From Bradyrhizobiaceae bacterium (GTDB taxonomy: Bacteria; Pseudomonadota; Alphaproteobacteria; Rhizobiales; Xanthobacteraceae), in the NCBI GenBank assembly GCA_003963145.1, contig RXJJ01000001.1, positions 132,363 to 194,085 of the forward strand: a stretch of 61,723 nt of DNA, given 5' to 3'. This document shows, in pieces, positions 7,394 to 15,267 of this stretch; within the stretch, counting starts at the first letter, position 1; every line of letters begins with the position of its first letter. Under the pieces are notes generated by a model. It did not search any database. It was given only the letters and a program-made list of their open reading frames with translations, and was not told where the DNA came from. A program made the position numbers and the translations under genes.

Positions 7394-9544
7394 TCACTTC
7401 TTCCCGGACGCCGGCGTATCAACGCGCTCGATCCAGCCAACTCCCCAGGTGTCGGTTTTGTAGGCCCAGCCCGGCGGCACCACGATCACCGTATCGTCCG
7501 CATCGCACAGCAGGGGCCCCATCAGATCGACGCCTGCACCAAGCTTGTCCCGATCGTAAACCGGCGTATCGACATATCCTGATGCCTCGCCCCAATAGGC
7601 CTTGCGGCTGCCGCGGCGCGCCGTTTCAGGATCTGGAACCTTGTCGATCGGTGTCAGCTTGTGTTTCTTGACCGGTCCAAGAGCACTCAGCCGGATATCG
7701 TTCAGCTCAATTCCCGCGCTCGAAAACACCGCGCCCTCGCCGAATTGTGCGGCATATTCCGTGTTGAACTGCTCGCACAGCGCCTTGACGCCTCCGATAT
7801 CGTCGAGACGATAACCCTTGAGCCGGATCGGCAGCGTCTGCCTTTGCTGGCCGTAACAAAGACTGAGATCGACGACGAGTTCGACATCGGAAAAGTCGAA
7901 GCCTTCTTCCTCCATATCCCGGCGCGCGACCGCGAGCAGGCTTTCCACGGCGTCGTTGAACTCCCCGATCCGGTCATCGAGATATTTGCGGCTGTCGCCG
8001 TCATAGAAAGTGACGTGAAACGTTTTTTCGTAGGTCTGGATGATATCGAGAGCGAGCGTGCTGAACGCTCCGAACACGCTGGAGAACGGAAATGTCGCAA
8101 CCCGATAAATATCGGCTCCGTCGGCATATCCCGCGGCATGCACAGCACCGGCGCCGCCCATCGAGAACAGCACGAAATCCCGCGGATCCTGGCCCGAAGT
8201 GAGCGAGCAGATGCGATACATCTCCTGCCCCATAATGCCGTCGATGATACGCTTGATCTGCCATGCAGCCTCGACGGTACTGATGCCGAGCGGATCGGCG
8301 ATCTTGCGCCTGATGACTTCGCTCGCCCGATCAAGGCGAAGCTTTACCTTGCCGCCAAGGAAGTGATCGGGGTCGATATAGCCCAGCACGAGATCCGCGT
8401 CGGTCACGGTCGGCTCGGTCCCTCCCCGATCGTAGCAGACCGGGCCCGGCTTCGACCCTGCGCTGTCGGGACCGACCTTGAGCTGGCCTTCGATGACGCG
8501 GGCGATCGAGCCGCCGCCAGCACCGATGGACCAGTGCGCAACATAAGGAACCTGAACGCGGAAACGGTCGATAACCGGGTCGAGTTCGTAAACCCGGTCA
8601 CGTCCTTCCACCACCAGACCGACGTCGAAGCTGGTGCCGCCCATGTCGGAGATGATGATGTTCTTGGAGCCAATCGTCTTGCCGACGTGATCCGCGCCGA
8701 TCACCGTCGCCGACGGACTGCTTCCCAGCAGATGAAGCGCCTGTGCCCGCGACAACGAGGACAGACCGCCTGTGTTCTTGGCGACGAACAACGGCTTGGT
8801 ATATCCGGCCTGTCTGAGATCGTCGTTAAGGCGCAAGAGATGGCCTTCCGACAGATCGCGCAGGTAAGCATCGATGATAACGGTCATCGAGCGGCGATAT
8901 TCACCCGACTTCGGAGAGATATCGCTGGAGGTGTAAACCGGCAGATGACCGAGATAACATTCCGGATAATGCTCGCGGATAATCCGCGCGATTTCCCTTT
9001 CATGAACCGGGTTCACATAGGAATTGAGAGTCACGACGACGATGCCGCGCACACCCTGGTCAACGAGATACTGCACTCTCTCCAGAACGTCGGATTCCCG
9101 CAAAGGAATGATGACGTTGCCGAGATTATCGATCCGCTCTTGCACGCCAACCGTGAGCGAGGGATGGATCAGCGGCGGCGGACGCACCGCGCGGCCGCGA
9201 TCGTAGCGTTTCTCGATCGGCAACCCGTCGGCCCAGTTGCGGGCGCGCCCGACTTTGACCGTATCCTCAAAGCCCTTTGTCGTGATGAGGCCGAGCTTCG
9301 TGCCGCGCCTCTCGATCAGCGCGTTGGTGCCGACGGTCGTCGAATAAACGATGCCGTCGGTCCCCGTCAGCGCTTCCTCGAAATTCAGCCCCGCGCGCTC
9401 CGCCGCGATGCGGGTTGCGTTGAAGAAACCGACCTTGAGGTCGTAATGCGTGGTATCGGCCTTGCCGCGAAACAGCTGTCCATCACGCAGGCACACCACA
9501 TCGGTGAATGTCCCGCCGACGTCCACACCGAAGCGATAGCTCAT
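7394..9544 (-). CDS. Hydantoinase/oxoprolinase A-family protein (first HyuA; acetone/acetophenone carboxylase beta-type ATPase)
   Basis: 716 residues, a length typical of the acetone carboxylase beta subunit. It has F-G-V-D-V-G-G-T-F-T-D-V at residues 4-15, T-T-V-G-T-N-A-L-I-E near 70, D-M-G-G-T-S-F-D-V-G-L-V near 298 and G-A-G-G-G-S-I-A, all ASKHA nucleotide-binding elements. The expected role is ATP-dependent activation of a ketone and/or bicarbonate for C-C bond formation. Its ATG overlaps the gamma-subunit stop by 4 bp (ATGA), and HyuB follows 9 bp after its own stop. It clearly differs from the second HyuA (2355-4337), so the enzyme is probably heteromeric with two ATPase types. Confidence 0.88.
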   Translation of the reverse strand: MSYRFGVDVGGTFTDVVCLRDGQLFRGKADTTHYDLKVGFFNATRIAAERAGLNFEEALTGTDGIVYSTTVGTNALIERRGTKLGLITTKGFEDTVKVGRARNWADGLPIEKRYDRGRAVRPPPLIHPSLTVGVQERIDNLGNVIIPLRESDVLERVQYLVDQGVRGIVVVTLNSYVNPVHEREIARIIREHYPECYLGHLPVYTSSDISPKSGEYRRSMTVIIDAYLRDLSEGHLLRLNDDLRQAGYTKPLFVAKNTGGLSSLSRAQALHLLGSSPSATVIGADHVGKTIGSKNIIISDMGGTSFDVGLVVEGRDRVYELDPVIDRFRVQVPYVAHWSIGAGGGSIARVIEGQLKVGPDSAGSKPGPVCYDRGGTEPTVTDADLVLGYIDPDHFLGGKVKLRLDRASEVIRRKIADPLGISTVEAAWQIKRIIDGIMGQEMYRICSLTSGQDPRDFVLFSMGGAGAVHAAGYADGADIYRVATFPFSSVFGAFSTLALDIIQTYEKTFHVTFYDGDSRKYLDDRIGEFNDAVESLLAVARRDMEEEGFDFSDVELVVDLSLCYGQQRQTLPIRLKGYRLDDIGGVKALCEQFNTEYAAQFGEGAVFSSAGIELNDIRLSALGPVKKHKLTPIDKVPDPETARRGSRKAYWGEASGYVDTPVYDRDKLGAGVDLMGPLLCDADDTVIVVPPGWAYKTDTWGVGWIERVDTPASGKK

Positions 9545-9903
9545 TGCGCCACCTCCGGTTCGGTAGCCTGTCCGCTTTCTTCATATTTCTTGCGCAGCGC
9601 CTCCAGATCGAGCTGGATGTCCCAGGTCAGCGGATGACCGGGAGGCAAATACTCGACCTCGACAAGCACGCCACAGCCCGGGCAGTAAAACTCGAGCAAT
9701 TGCATCCAGTCCGGATCGAACGAGAAATTGAATTCAGGATCCGGCCCGATCGGAAAGTGCACGTCGTGCGGGTTTCTGGCGCGCACAAGGCAACCGCATT
9801 TGTAAGACTGGGCCGCCGGCCCAAGATCGTGTGAACAGCAATGACACTGCCAGCGTTCCGTTCGGGGATTTACATCGAGATATTCGGTGATGCGTACTAA
9901 CAA
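9541..9903 (-). CDS. Acetone/acetophenone carboxylase gamma-subunit family protein (zinc-binding)
   Basis: 120 residues matching the Acetone_carb_G family: I-T-E-Y-L-D-V at the start, C-H-C-C and K-C-G-C-L-V-R in the first half, R-N-P-H-D-V-H, then E-F-Y-C-P-G-C-G followed by V-E-V-E-Y-L-P-P-G-H-P. The Cys pairs form the zinc site of this small subunit. This family is specific to ketone carboxylases and is absent from ordinary hydantoinases, so it is the key evidence for assigning the operon. It is the first gene of the operon. The only in-frame start preceding the conserved N-terminus is TTG at 9903, after a G-rich stretch; an in-frame stop lies just upstream. Confidence 0.85.
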   Translation of the reverse strand: MLVRITEYLDVNPRTERWQCHCCSHDLGPAAQSYKCGCLVRARNPHDVHFPIGPDPEFNFSFDPDWMQLLEFYCPGCGVLVEVEYLPPGHPLTWDIQLDLEALRKKYEESGQATEPEVAQ

Positions 9904-9988
9904 GACGAAGCCCCCACGCTTTCAAATGCCGACAAGCCAGCCGACTGCGCCAAGCCGCAGCCCAGTCCGCTCATCCAACATTTGCAAA

Positions 9989-10014
9989 TATCATTCTTGT
10001 TAGTCAAGTTACTT
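9989..10014 (-). promoter_or_regulatory. Candidate operator/promoter element, copy 2
   Basis: It is 22/26 identical to 224-249. It contains TCAAGT-T-ACTTGA (10004-10016), a perfect 13-bp palindrome around one central base and the most symmetric version of the motif. It lies about 100 bp upstream of the gamma-subunit TTG. On the reverse strand TTGACT overlaps the palindrome as a possible -35 box, which would suit repression by the XRE-cupin protein. Binding and promoter activity are inferred. Confidence 0.6.
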
Positions 10015-10022
10015 GAATAAAT

Positions 10023-10034
10023 TTGGTGCACCAA
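10023..10034. promoter_or_regulatory. 12-bp perfect palindrome TTGGTGCACCAA
   Basis: A perfect palindrome located 6 bp beyond the TCAAGTTACTTGA palindrome. A half-site-like TTGCACCCAA follows at 10039-10048. It differs from the XRE-linked motif and could bind a second regulator upstream of the carboxylase operon. No regulator can be assigned from the sequence. Confidence 0.4.
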
Positions 10035-10703
10035 TTTTTTGCACCCAAAGAAGCGGCTGCGGGACCTCCGGCTGCCATGTGTCGGCTCGATTCAAACTCT
10101 CATATGCTCAAATTCCCCCGACAAATCGCATTAATTTGCGATTTCGCGGATGTCGCCGTCGCCCGTTTCAGATAGCCGGAATATGGCTTGGCAGGTTCAC
10201 ATTGGCCGTCTCAGGCACAGATCAATCTTGTCGCATACGCCGCTTAGATTTGAGGCTTGCGAACAAGGCTGCGCGCCTTAAGCTTAAAGAAAGTGACTTT
10301 CTTATTTTCAGGAGCTTTCCAGCCGGGAGACCGGTGGCAAAAGTTTTTGGAAGGATGATGTCCTGTGCAGCCAGTTTACAAAATCCAGCAAACGCGAAGG
10401 CCACAACTCATCGACAATGATGAGATTGCGATCTTTGGCGTCATGCCCGACTTCAATCTTATATCTTCGCCAGCCAAAAGACTGGTGGAACATATGCGGG
10501 CGATCGCTCGGAATTTCAGTGTTAAGCAGACAGAGCCAAACCGCCGCGAAGACCCGGCATTGCTTAAGACTGATTTGTAAGGCGCTGTGAAACCTGTCTG
10601 GAAAAGACAGCGACGCTGATATCGCAGATTTGTGCTCGCGCAGGTGCGCAATAACAGCCAGACCATGCCCTGGAAAGTAGTCAGCTCCTCTGAGCGGCTT
10701 GCG

Positions 10704-11234
10704 TCACGTTTTTAGTGCCGACGATTCCGACCACGACTGTTCCGGGACAAGTTCCAGGAATTCGACGATAATTCCCTCCGGTCCCTTACAATAAAAAACC
10801 CTGGCTCTGCCGCCGCGCAAACTCTGAACGTCGGATATCGTCTCATAGCCTTCGCCGAGCAAAAGATTTCGCGCGGCTTGGGCATCGGAAACCTCTATGG
10901 CGATGTGAACAATGCCAATATCGTTTTGGCGAATGTCGACATCGCGTCCTTCGGGGCTTATCCATTTGAGAAGCTCGACGTGATACCCCCCGCGTTCAAG
11001 CATGGCAAAGCGGCAAACGCCGTTCGGCACTCCCGAGACCACCGAAAGAGCCGGCTCTTCCCGGCGGTCAATTTCACCGATCACTTGAAACCCGAGCAAG
11101 TCGACGAAAAACGACTTTGTTTTAACCCAGTCCCGGCAACTCAACGCCGTGTGATGAGGTCTGGCGACCAGCAGGGATAACGGATGCGGCGGGCCCTGAC
11201 TGTCCTCCGAAGCCAAAGCCTGATCGGTCGTCAT
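10704..11234 (-). CDS. VOC-superfamily protein (glyoxalase/bleomycin-resistance/dioxygenase fold)
   Basis: 176 residues with a single pair of VOC beta-alpha-beta-beta-beta units: R-P-H-H-T-A-L-S near residue 25, Y-H-V-E-L-L, V-H-I-A-I-E-V and V-E-F-L-E-L, which place the usual His/Glu metal ligands. VOC enzymes include lyases, isomerases and extradiol dioxygenases, so the reaction is open. It is the last gene of a unit with the Rieske oxygenase (30 bp upstream) and its reductase, and presumably acts on the product of the oxygenase. Confidence 0.75.
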   Translation of the reverse strand: MTTDQALASEDSQGPPHPLSLLVARPHHTALSCRDWVKTKSFFVDLLGFQVIGEIDRREEPALSVVSGVPNGVCRFAMLERGGYHVELLKWISPEGRDVDIRQNDIGIVHIAIEVSDAQAARNLLLGEGYETISDVQSLRGGRARVFYCKGPEGIIVEFLELVPEQSWSESSALKT

Positions 11235-11263
11235 TCTAGCGATTCCAACCGCGAGGCATCATT

Positions 11264-12382
11264 TCAACTTGCTGTTGCAACTTGCGCCTGCGTTTGACGA
11301 GGCTGTGCGGAAGGCAATTGTCCCTCTTCTCTCAAAAGATCCGTGATGACCTTCCGATAGGCGCGAATTCCGATATCCGGCTTCAGGAAAACCTCCTGGT
11401 AGCCCCGATCGGGATAATCCATCATGGGCTGCTGCATTTCGAGCGCCCATTTGTCCTCTTCAGCGATCTTGGGAAACATTGACGCGATACGTTTGCAGGT
11501 CGATATGGTCGGGTCGCCCTTGGACATGTGATCGACGAGCGCACTCAAAACGACTCTCCAGATGAACTTTTTGGCCGTGATAGGCGTAATCAAATGATAA
11601 AGTGAGTATCCTCTCTCGATATCGTCATTCCCTTCCTGCCCCGCAGGCCAGCTCCGGGTATCAACGCGTACGCAGCCCGGATTCAATATGATCTGCGAAT
11701 TGTGCCGATCGACAAAATCATGATGAAACCAGTCGGTATAGTATGCCGACTGCTTGTAATTTTTTGTACGTCGCAAGATCTTTACGAACTTGTTTCCACC
11801 TTTTTCGCCCTCTTCGAATTCCGCAGGAATTTTACTTGTTCCTGTGTCGCCGATATTTCCGTCGTGAAGCGGATAGAAATGGGTGATATCGATCACGTTC
11901 TCAAGCAGCAGAAAATAAGACGAAGCGATTTCAAGCGGCCCGACTGTAATGCTTTCCAGTTTCGGATCTGCAATCTCGGGCGTTCGAGGCGGCTGGCGCA
12001 GATGTGTTTTGTCAGGATCGCCCGGCCAAAGCCAAACAACGCCATCCTGTTCGATGACCGGATAGGCCGCCATGACCGCGGCCGGCGATATGGGACCGGT
12101 TGGGTGCGACGGGATCATCACGCATTTACCGGACGTGTCATATCGCATGCCGTGATAGGCGCATTCCAGCGTACCGTCTTTCATTATTCGGCCCTTTGAA
12201 AGCGGAAAGCGCTTGTGCGCGCAACGGTCGTCATAAGCGACGACCTCGCCGGCTTTCGTGCGCCAGGTAACGATTGGACGCTCGCAGATAACGTGACCCG
12301 CCAGATGCTCTTCGGGAAAGTCTTCCGAGCGGCCGAGGGCGTACCAGCTGTTGAGGATAAATTTATCGAAGATGCTGTCCAT
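11264..12382 (-). CDS. Rieske [2Fe-2S] aromatic ring-hydroxylating/O-demethylating oxygenase, alpha subunit (VanA-like)
   Basis: 372 residues. The Rieske cluster ligands are C54-x-H56 and C74-x2-H77 (C-A-H-K-R-F-P, C-A-Y-H-G-M). The catalytic domain has N-V-I-D-I-T-H-F-Y-P-L-H near residues 160-173, providing the mononuclear iron histidines. The length and motif set fit the phthalate/vanillate monooxygenase class (group I, no beta subunit). The ATG at 12382 follows AAAGGAT. The reductase is encoded 31 bp upstream, so the pair forms a two-component NAD(P)H-dependent oxygenase. The substrate is unknown; related enzymes hydroxylate or demethylate aromatic acids. Confidence 0.88.
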   Translation of the reverse strand: MDSIFDKFILNSWYALGRSEDFPEEHLAGHVICERPIVTWRTKAGEVVAYDDRCAHKRFPLSKGRIMKDGTLECAYHGMRYDTSGKCVMIPSHPTGPISPAAVMAAYPVIEQDGVVWLWPGDPDKTHLRQPPRTPEIADPKLESITVGPLEIASSYFLLLENVIDITHFYPLHDGNIGDTGTSKIPAEFEEGEKGGNKFVKILRRTKNYKQSAYYTDWFHHDFVDRHNSQIILNPGCVRVDTRSWPAGQEGNDDIERGYSLYHLITPITAKKFIWRVVLSALVDHMSKGDPTISTCKRIASMFPKIAEEDKWALEMQQPMMDYPDRGYQEVFLKPDIGIRAYRKVITDLLREEGQLPSAQPRQTQAQVATAS

Positions 12383-12413
12383 TATTTATCCTTTCGATCT
12401 TTTACCCGGTTTG

Positions 12414-13394
12414 TCAGAGATCCAGAACGAGTATCGGGCTTCGGCTTCGGGCGCGGCATACGAGCGCATGCGTTTTGCGTTCCAACCCGCTCAAAACCGT
12501 ATCGCGATGGACCGGATTTCCATCAACGTATCGCGTGAGGCACGCCCCGCAAAAACCCGCCTCGCATGAAACCGGGATTTCGATTCCCGCATCACCCAGG
12601 GCTTTAACGATGCTGCAGTGTGCCGGCACGGGGATGACAAGACCGCTTTTCTTCGCGACGATCTCGAACGGCACCGCTTCCCATTCGTCTTCTTCCATCG
12701 CAATCGGACCACCGGCGAAACGCTCGAAATGCACCGTGTGCGGTGCCCATGCCCCTACCAGATTTCTCGCCGAATCCATCATGCCCGGGGGGCCGCAGAC
12801 ATAGACATGCTGTGCCGGCACCGGTTCTTCGAGGAGTTTTGCCAAATCCAGACCGCGGCCGATCTCGCCGCCGTCGAAATGAATCGTTGCAACACCACGT
12901 TCGGCAAGCGCGCGAATGCGATTCAGAAAAGGAGCCCTGCCTTCATCCTTCGCACAAAAATGAAGATGAAAGGGCGCGGATCTCGCTTCCAGCTCGTCGA
13001 CCATTGAAAGCAAAGGAGTCACGCCTATGCCCCCGGCGATCAGCAGATGATGAACGGCTTCGGTGCCCGCCAGCCGGAAATTATTCTTGGGACCGGAGAC
13101 AACCACAGTCTCGCCCTCCGTCAGCCCGTGCAGGGCTAACGATCCGCCTCGGCCGTTCGCTTCTCGTAACACCGCAATTTTGTAGCGGTCGCTTTCGAAC
13201 GGCGAGTTGCACAGTGAGTATTGTCTGACAAGATTGCCCGGAAGATGGATCTCGATATGAGCGCCGGCGGCCCTTTGCGGCAAGGCATCTCCCGCAGGAT
13301 CGACCAAATCGATCGCAACGATATCGTCCGTCTCGGCGCTGATGGATGAGACGACGAGACGGAACTGCTCTCCTTGAAGTTCAACTGAATCCAT
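12414..13394 (-). CDS. Oxygenase reductase with FMN/FAD, NAD(P) and [2Fe-2S] domains (VanB-like)
   Basis: With the ATG at 13394 (upstream AGAGACGG) the protein has 326 residues, normal for phthalate dioxygenase reductase-type proteins; a longer frame to 13478 would add 28 poorly conserved residues. Domain order is an N-terminal flavin domain (R-Q-Y-S-L-C-N-S), an NAD-binding domain (L-I-A-G-G-I-G-V-T-P-L and Y-V-C-G-P-P-G-M-M) and a C-terminal plant-type ferredoxin with C277, C282, C285 and C313. It passes electrons from NAD(P)H to the Rieske oxygenase encoded immediately downstream. The 230 bp upstream, before the LysR stop, should hold the promoter of this unit. Confidence 0.87.
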   Translation of the reverse strand: MDSVELQGEQFRLVVSSISAETDDIVAIDLVDPAGDALPQRAAGAHIEIHLPGNLVRQYSLCNSPFESDRYKIAVLREANGRGGSLALHGLTEGETVVVSGPKNNFRLAGTEAVHHLLIAGGIGVTPLLSMVDELEARSAPFHLHFCAKDEGRAPFLNRIRALAERGVATIHFDGGEIGRGLDLAKLLEEPVPAQHVYVCGPPGMMDSARNLVGAWAPHTVHFERFAGGPIAMEEDEWEAVPFEIVAKKSGLVIPVPAHCSIVKALGDAGIEIPVSCEAGFCGACLTRYVDGNPVHRDTVLSGLERKTHALVCRARSRSPILVLDL

Positions 13395-13624
13395 TGCGAC
13401 GCCGTCTCTTTGGCCGATAAGCACTGCTGGCATCAGCCTAACGGGAACATGTCGCGGCGTAAGGGAGATAATTCTCAAGCCCAGTTATTGGAAATACTCA
13501 TACCTGCGGAAAATCCGAACGGGGACGGGGTATCACGAGCGAAATTGAGTGCGATCATTCTCGCTGCATCGGACGGAGATTTTCGTCCACTTTATTCGGA
13601 CGGTTCATCAACACGCGAACGGCA

Positions 13625-14512
13625 TTACTTCTCGAAATCGCTTGCGAGAGCAGCCAGGTTTGCAACCTCACGAATAAAAGGGTCGAGATTGCTTATTGAA
13701 CTGAGTGCAGCAAATTTAAGTGCCGGCAAGGGTGGATCGACAGCAATGACCGAAAGCGTTTTCCTTCTGATATCCTGGGCGTAGAGGCGGACGGGCAGCA
13801 ATGCGACCCCCAGTCCCCGCCGCGCCAGAACTCCGGCGACATGAATGCTCTTGCAGGTATAGGAGCTGCCGGCCTGGGCGCCGCCTTGACCGAACCAATC
13901 ATTGATCATCGCGAAGATGATCGATTTGTTCGATAAGGTAATGATCGGCCACTTGCGAAGATCGCTTGGCTTGCATCGCCGCTTCGGCACACCGAGCAAA
14001 GGGCTCGCCATGAAGGCGAATTCTACACTTCCCAAAGGCACGGCGTGGACATCTTGTCCGGCGGGAATGTCGGCCACAAGAGCCAGATCAATCGAACCGC
14101 GCTTCAAACTCGCAAAAACTTCCTCGACCAGGGCTTCTTCCAGAAAAAACGAGGTCTTGGGATATTTTTGCCGGACTGTTTCGACGAATTTCGACAGCCA
14201 CGTATACGAGATAACTTCTGCAAAACCGATGCGCAGGAAATCCGGCACCAGTTCAGCGCGAGAAACCCGTTCTTGAGCTTCCGTTCCCAACCGCAGGATT
14301 TGCTCAGCGAATTTCAGCATTTCTTCTCCCCGATGAGTCATCACGGGGTTTCGTCGCCCTCGGTGAAAGAGCTCGACGCCGAGTATCTGCTCCAGCTCTC
14401 CGATACGGAGCGATACAGCGGATTGAGTAACCTTCATCCGCTGCGCCGCGCGCGTAAAATTGCCTAACTTTGCCGCCCAGTAAAAGGCTTCCAATTGGCG
14501 AAACGTCAGCAC
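13625..14512 (-). CDS. LysR-family transcriptional regulator
   Basis: 295 residues. The N-terminal winged HTH has F-R-Q-L-E-A-F-Y-W-A, F-T-R-A-A-Q-R-M-K-V-T-Q-S-A-V-S and L-G-V-E-L-F-H-R. The remainder (about 90-290) is a periplasmic-binding-like effector domain. The first in-frame start is GTG at 14512. It lies in the same direction between the VOC gene at 14597 and the Rieske-oxygenase unit, so it may activate that unit through the 13395-13624 gap, where a GAGA-N4-TCTC element (13465-13476) is visible. Its inducer is unknown. Confidence 0.88.
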   Translation of the reverse strand: MLTFRQLEAFYWAAKLGNFTRAAQRMKVTQSAVSLRIGELEQILGVELFHRGRRNPVMTHRGEEMLKFAEQILRLGTEAQERVSRAELVPDFLRIGFAEVISYTWLSKFVETVRQKYPKTSFFLEEALVEEVFASLKRGSIDLALVADIPAGQDVHAVPLGSVEFAFMASPLLGVPKRRCKPSDLRKWPIITLSNKSIIFAMINDWFGQGGAQAGSSYTCKSIHVAGVLARRGLGVALLPVRLYAQDIRRKTLSVIAVDPPLPALKFAALSSISNLDPFIREVANLAALASDFEK

Positions 14513-14596
14513 GATTTCATCCAGAAAAGGGATCCTTCGCCGACGTTAACAACGTTGCGACTGAAGAGGAAGCCCGAGTAAGGTTGCGCTGCGAAG

Positions 14597-15049
14597 CTAC
14601 CAGGAGCCAGTATTGCTCATCGACGCCCAAGGTTCTTCCCTGGGCAAAGATTTGCCCTTCTGCAACAGTTCGATGGAGATGTCGTCCGGAGACCGAATAA
14701 AAGCCATCGTTCCATCGCGCGGAGGACGATTGATTACAACGCCCTGCTCCGAAAGCTTTCTGCACGTCTCGTAAATATTCTCAACCTCGAATGCCAGATG
14801 GCCAAAATTGCGCCCGCCTGAATAGGTCTGGTCGCCCCAATTATAAGTCAGCTCCAGCAGCGGAGCCGCCTCCTTTCCGACATCTTCAACGTTTGTTGGC
14901 GTATCGTTCGGCGCGGCGAGAAACACCAGAGTATATTTTCCCTCCTCATTGATCTTTCGATCAACTTCCTTCATGCCAAATTTGGTACAATAGAAATCGA
15001 GGCTCTCGTCCAAATTTGCCACGCGGACCATCGCGTGCAAGTACCGCAT
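14597..15049 (-). CDS. Lactoylglutathione-lyase-like VOC protein
   Basis: 150 residues resembling glyoxalase [30 protein letters not shown] and [12 protein letters not shown], with I-E-L-L at the last metal position. GloA converts the hemithioacetal of methylglyoxal to S-lactoylglutathione. Within a catabolic cluster a related lyase or isomerase role is equally possible. Start ATG 15049 is preceded by AGGAAAAAATC. It is 84 bp upstream of LysR. Confidence 0.75.
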   Translation of the reverse strand: MRYLHAMVRVANLDESLDFYCTKFGMKEVDRKINEEGKYTLVFLAAPNDTPTNVEDVGKEAAPLLELTYNWGDQTYSGGRNFGHLAFEVENIYETCRKLSEQGVVINRPPRDGTMAFIRSPDDISIELLQKGKSLPREEPWASMSNTGSW

Positions 15050-15267
15050 GATTTTTTCCTTACTGTAGACGTTGCTCTTTAAGGTCAGGGAAATCTTAAA
15101 GATGCTTTCAGCGCGTTGAAACCGCTAAAAATCTCAAAGAGAGCTATAAGATATTATTATGAAACGTGGCGGCGCCACTTGAAACGATTTTCAGAACCAT
15201 AGAAAGAAGCGGAAGCCGCCATGTTGGCCTCCGTGGGCAACACCATAAGCTTTCTCGTCGTCGTAAG

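Larger units (their letters stand above)
9904..10703. other. 800-bp region without a convincing gene; carries the carboxylase-operon promoter
   Basis: Between the gamma-subunit start and the end of the first VOC gene I see only short overlapping frames (up to 135 codons) with no recognisable domain or good start. About 9980-10050 holds the regulatory palindromes described separately. The rest, about 10060-10700, has intermediate GC and no clear repeat, terminator or RNA. It may be decayed coding sequence, but I could not match it to any family. Confidence 0.5.

Noticed and set aside
6131-9637. Long plus-strand frames opposite the HyuB and HyuA genes (483 and 658 codons)
   Set aside because: Their composition is that of antisense high-GC shadows; no domains, and the opposite strand encodes recognisable carboxylase subunits.
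10013-10666. Several short overlapping frames in the 800-bp gap
   Set aside because: None has a good ribosome site, a domain or conserved-looking composition, and the frames overlap each other on both strands.
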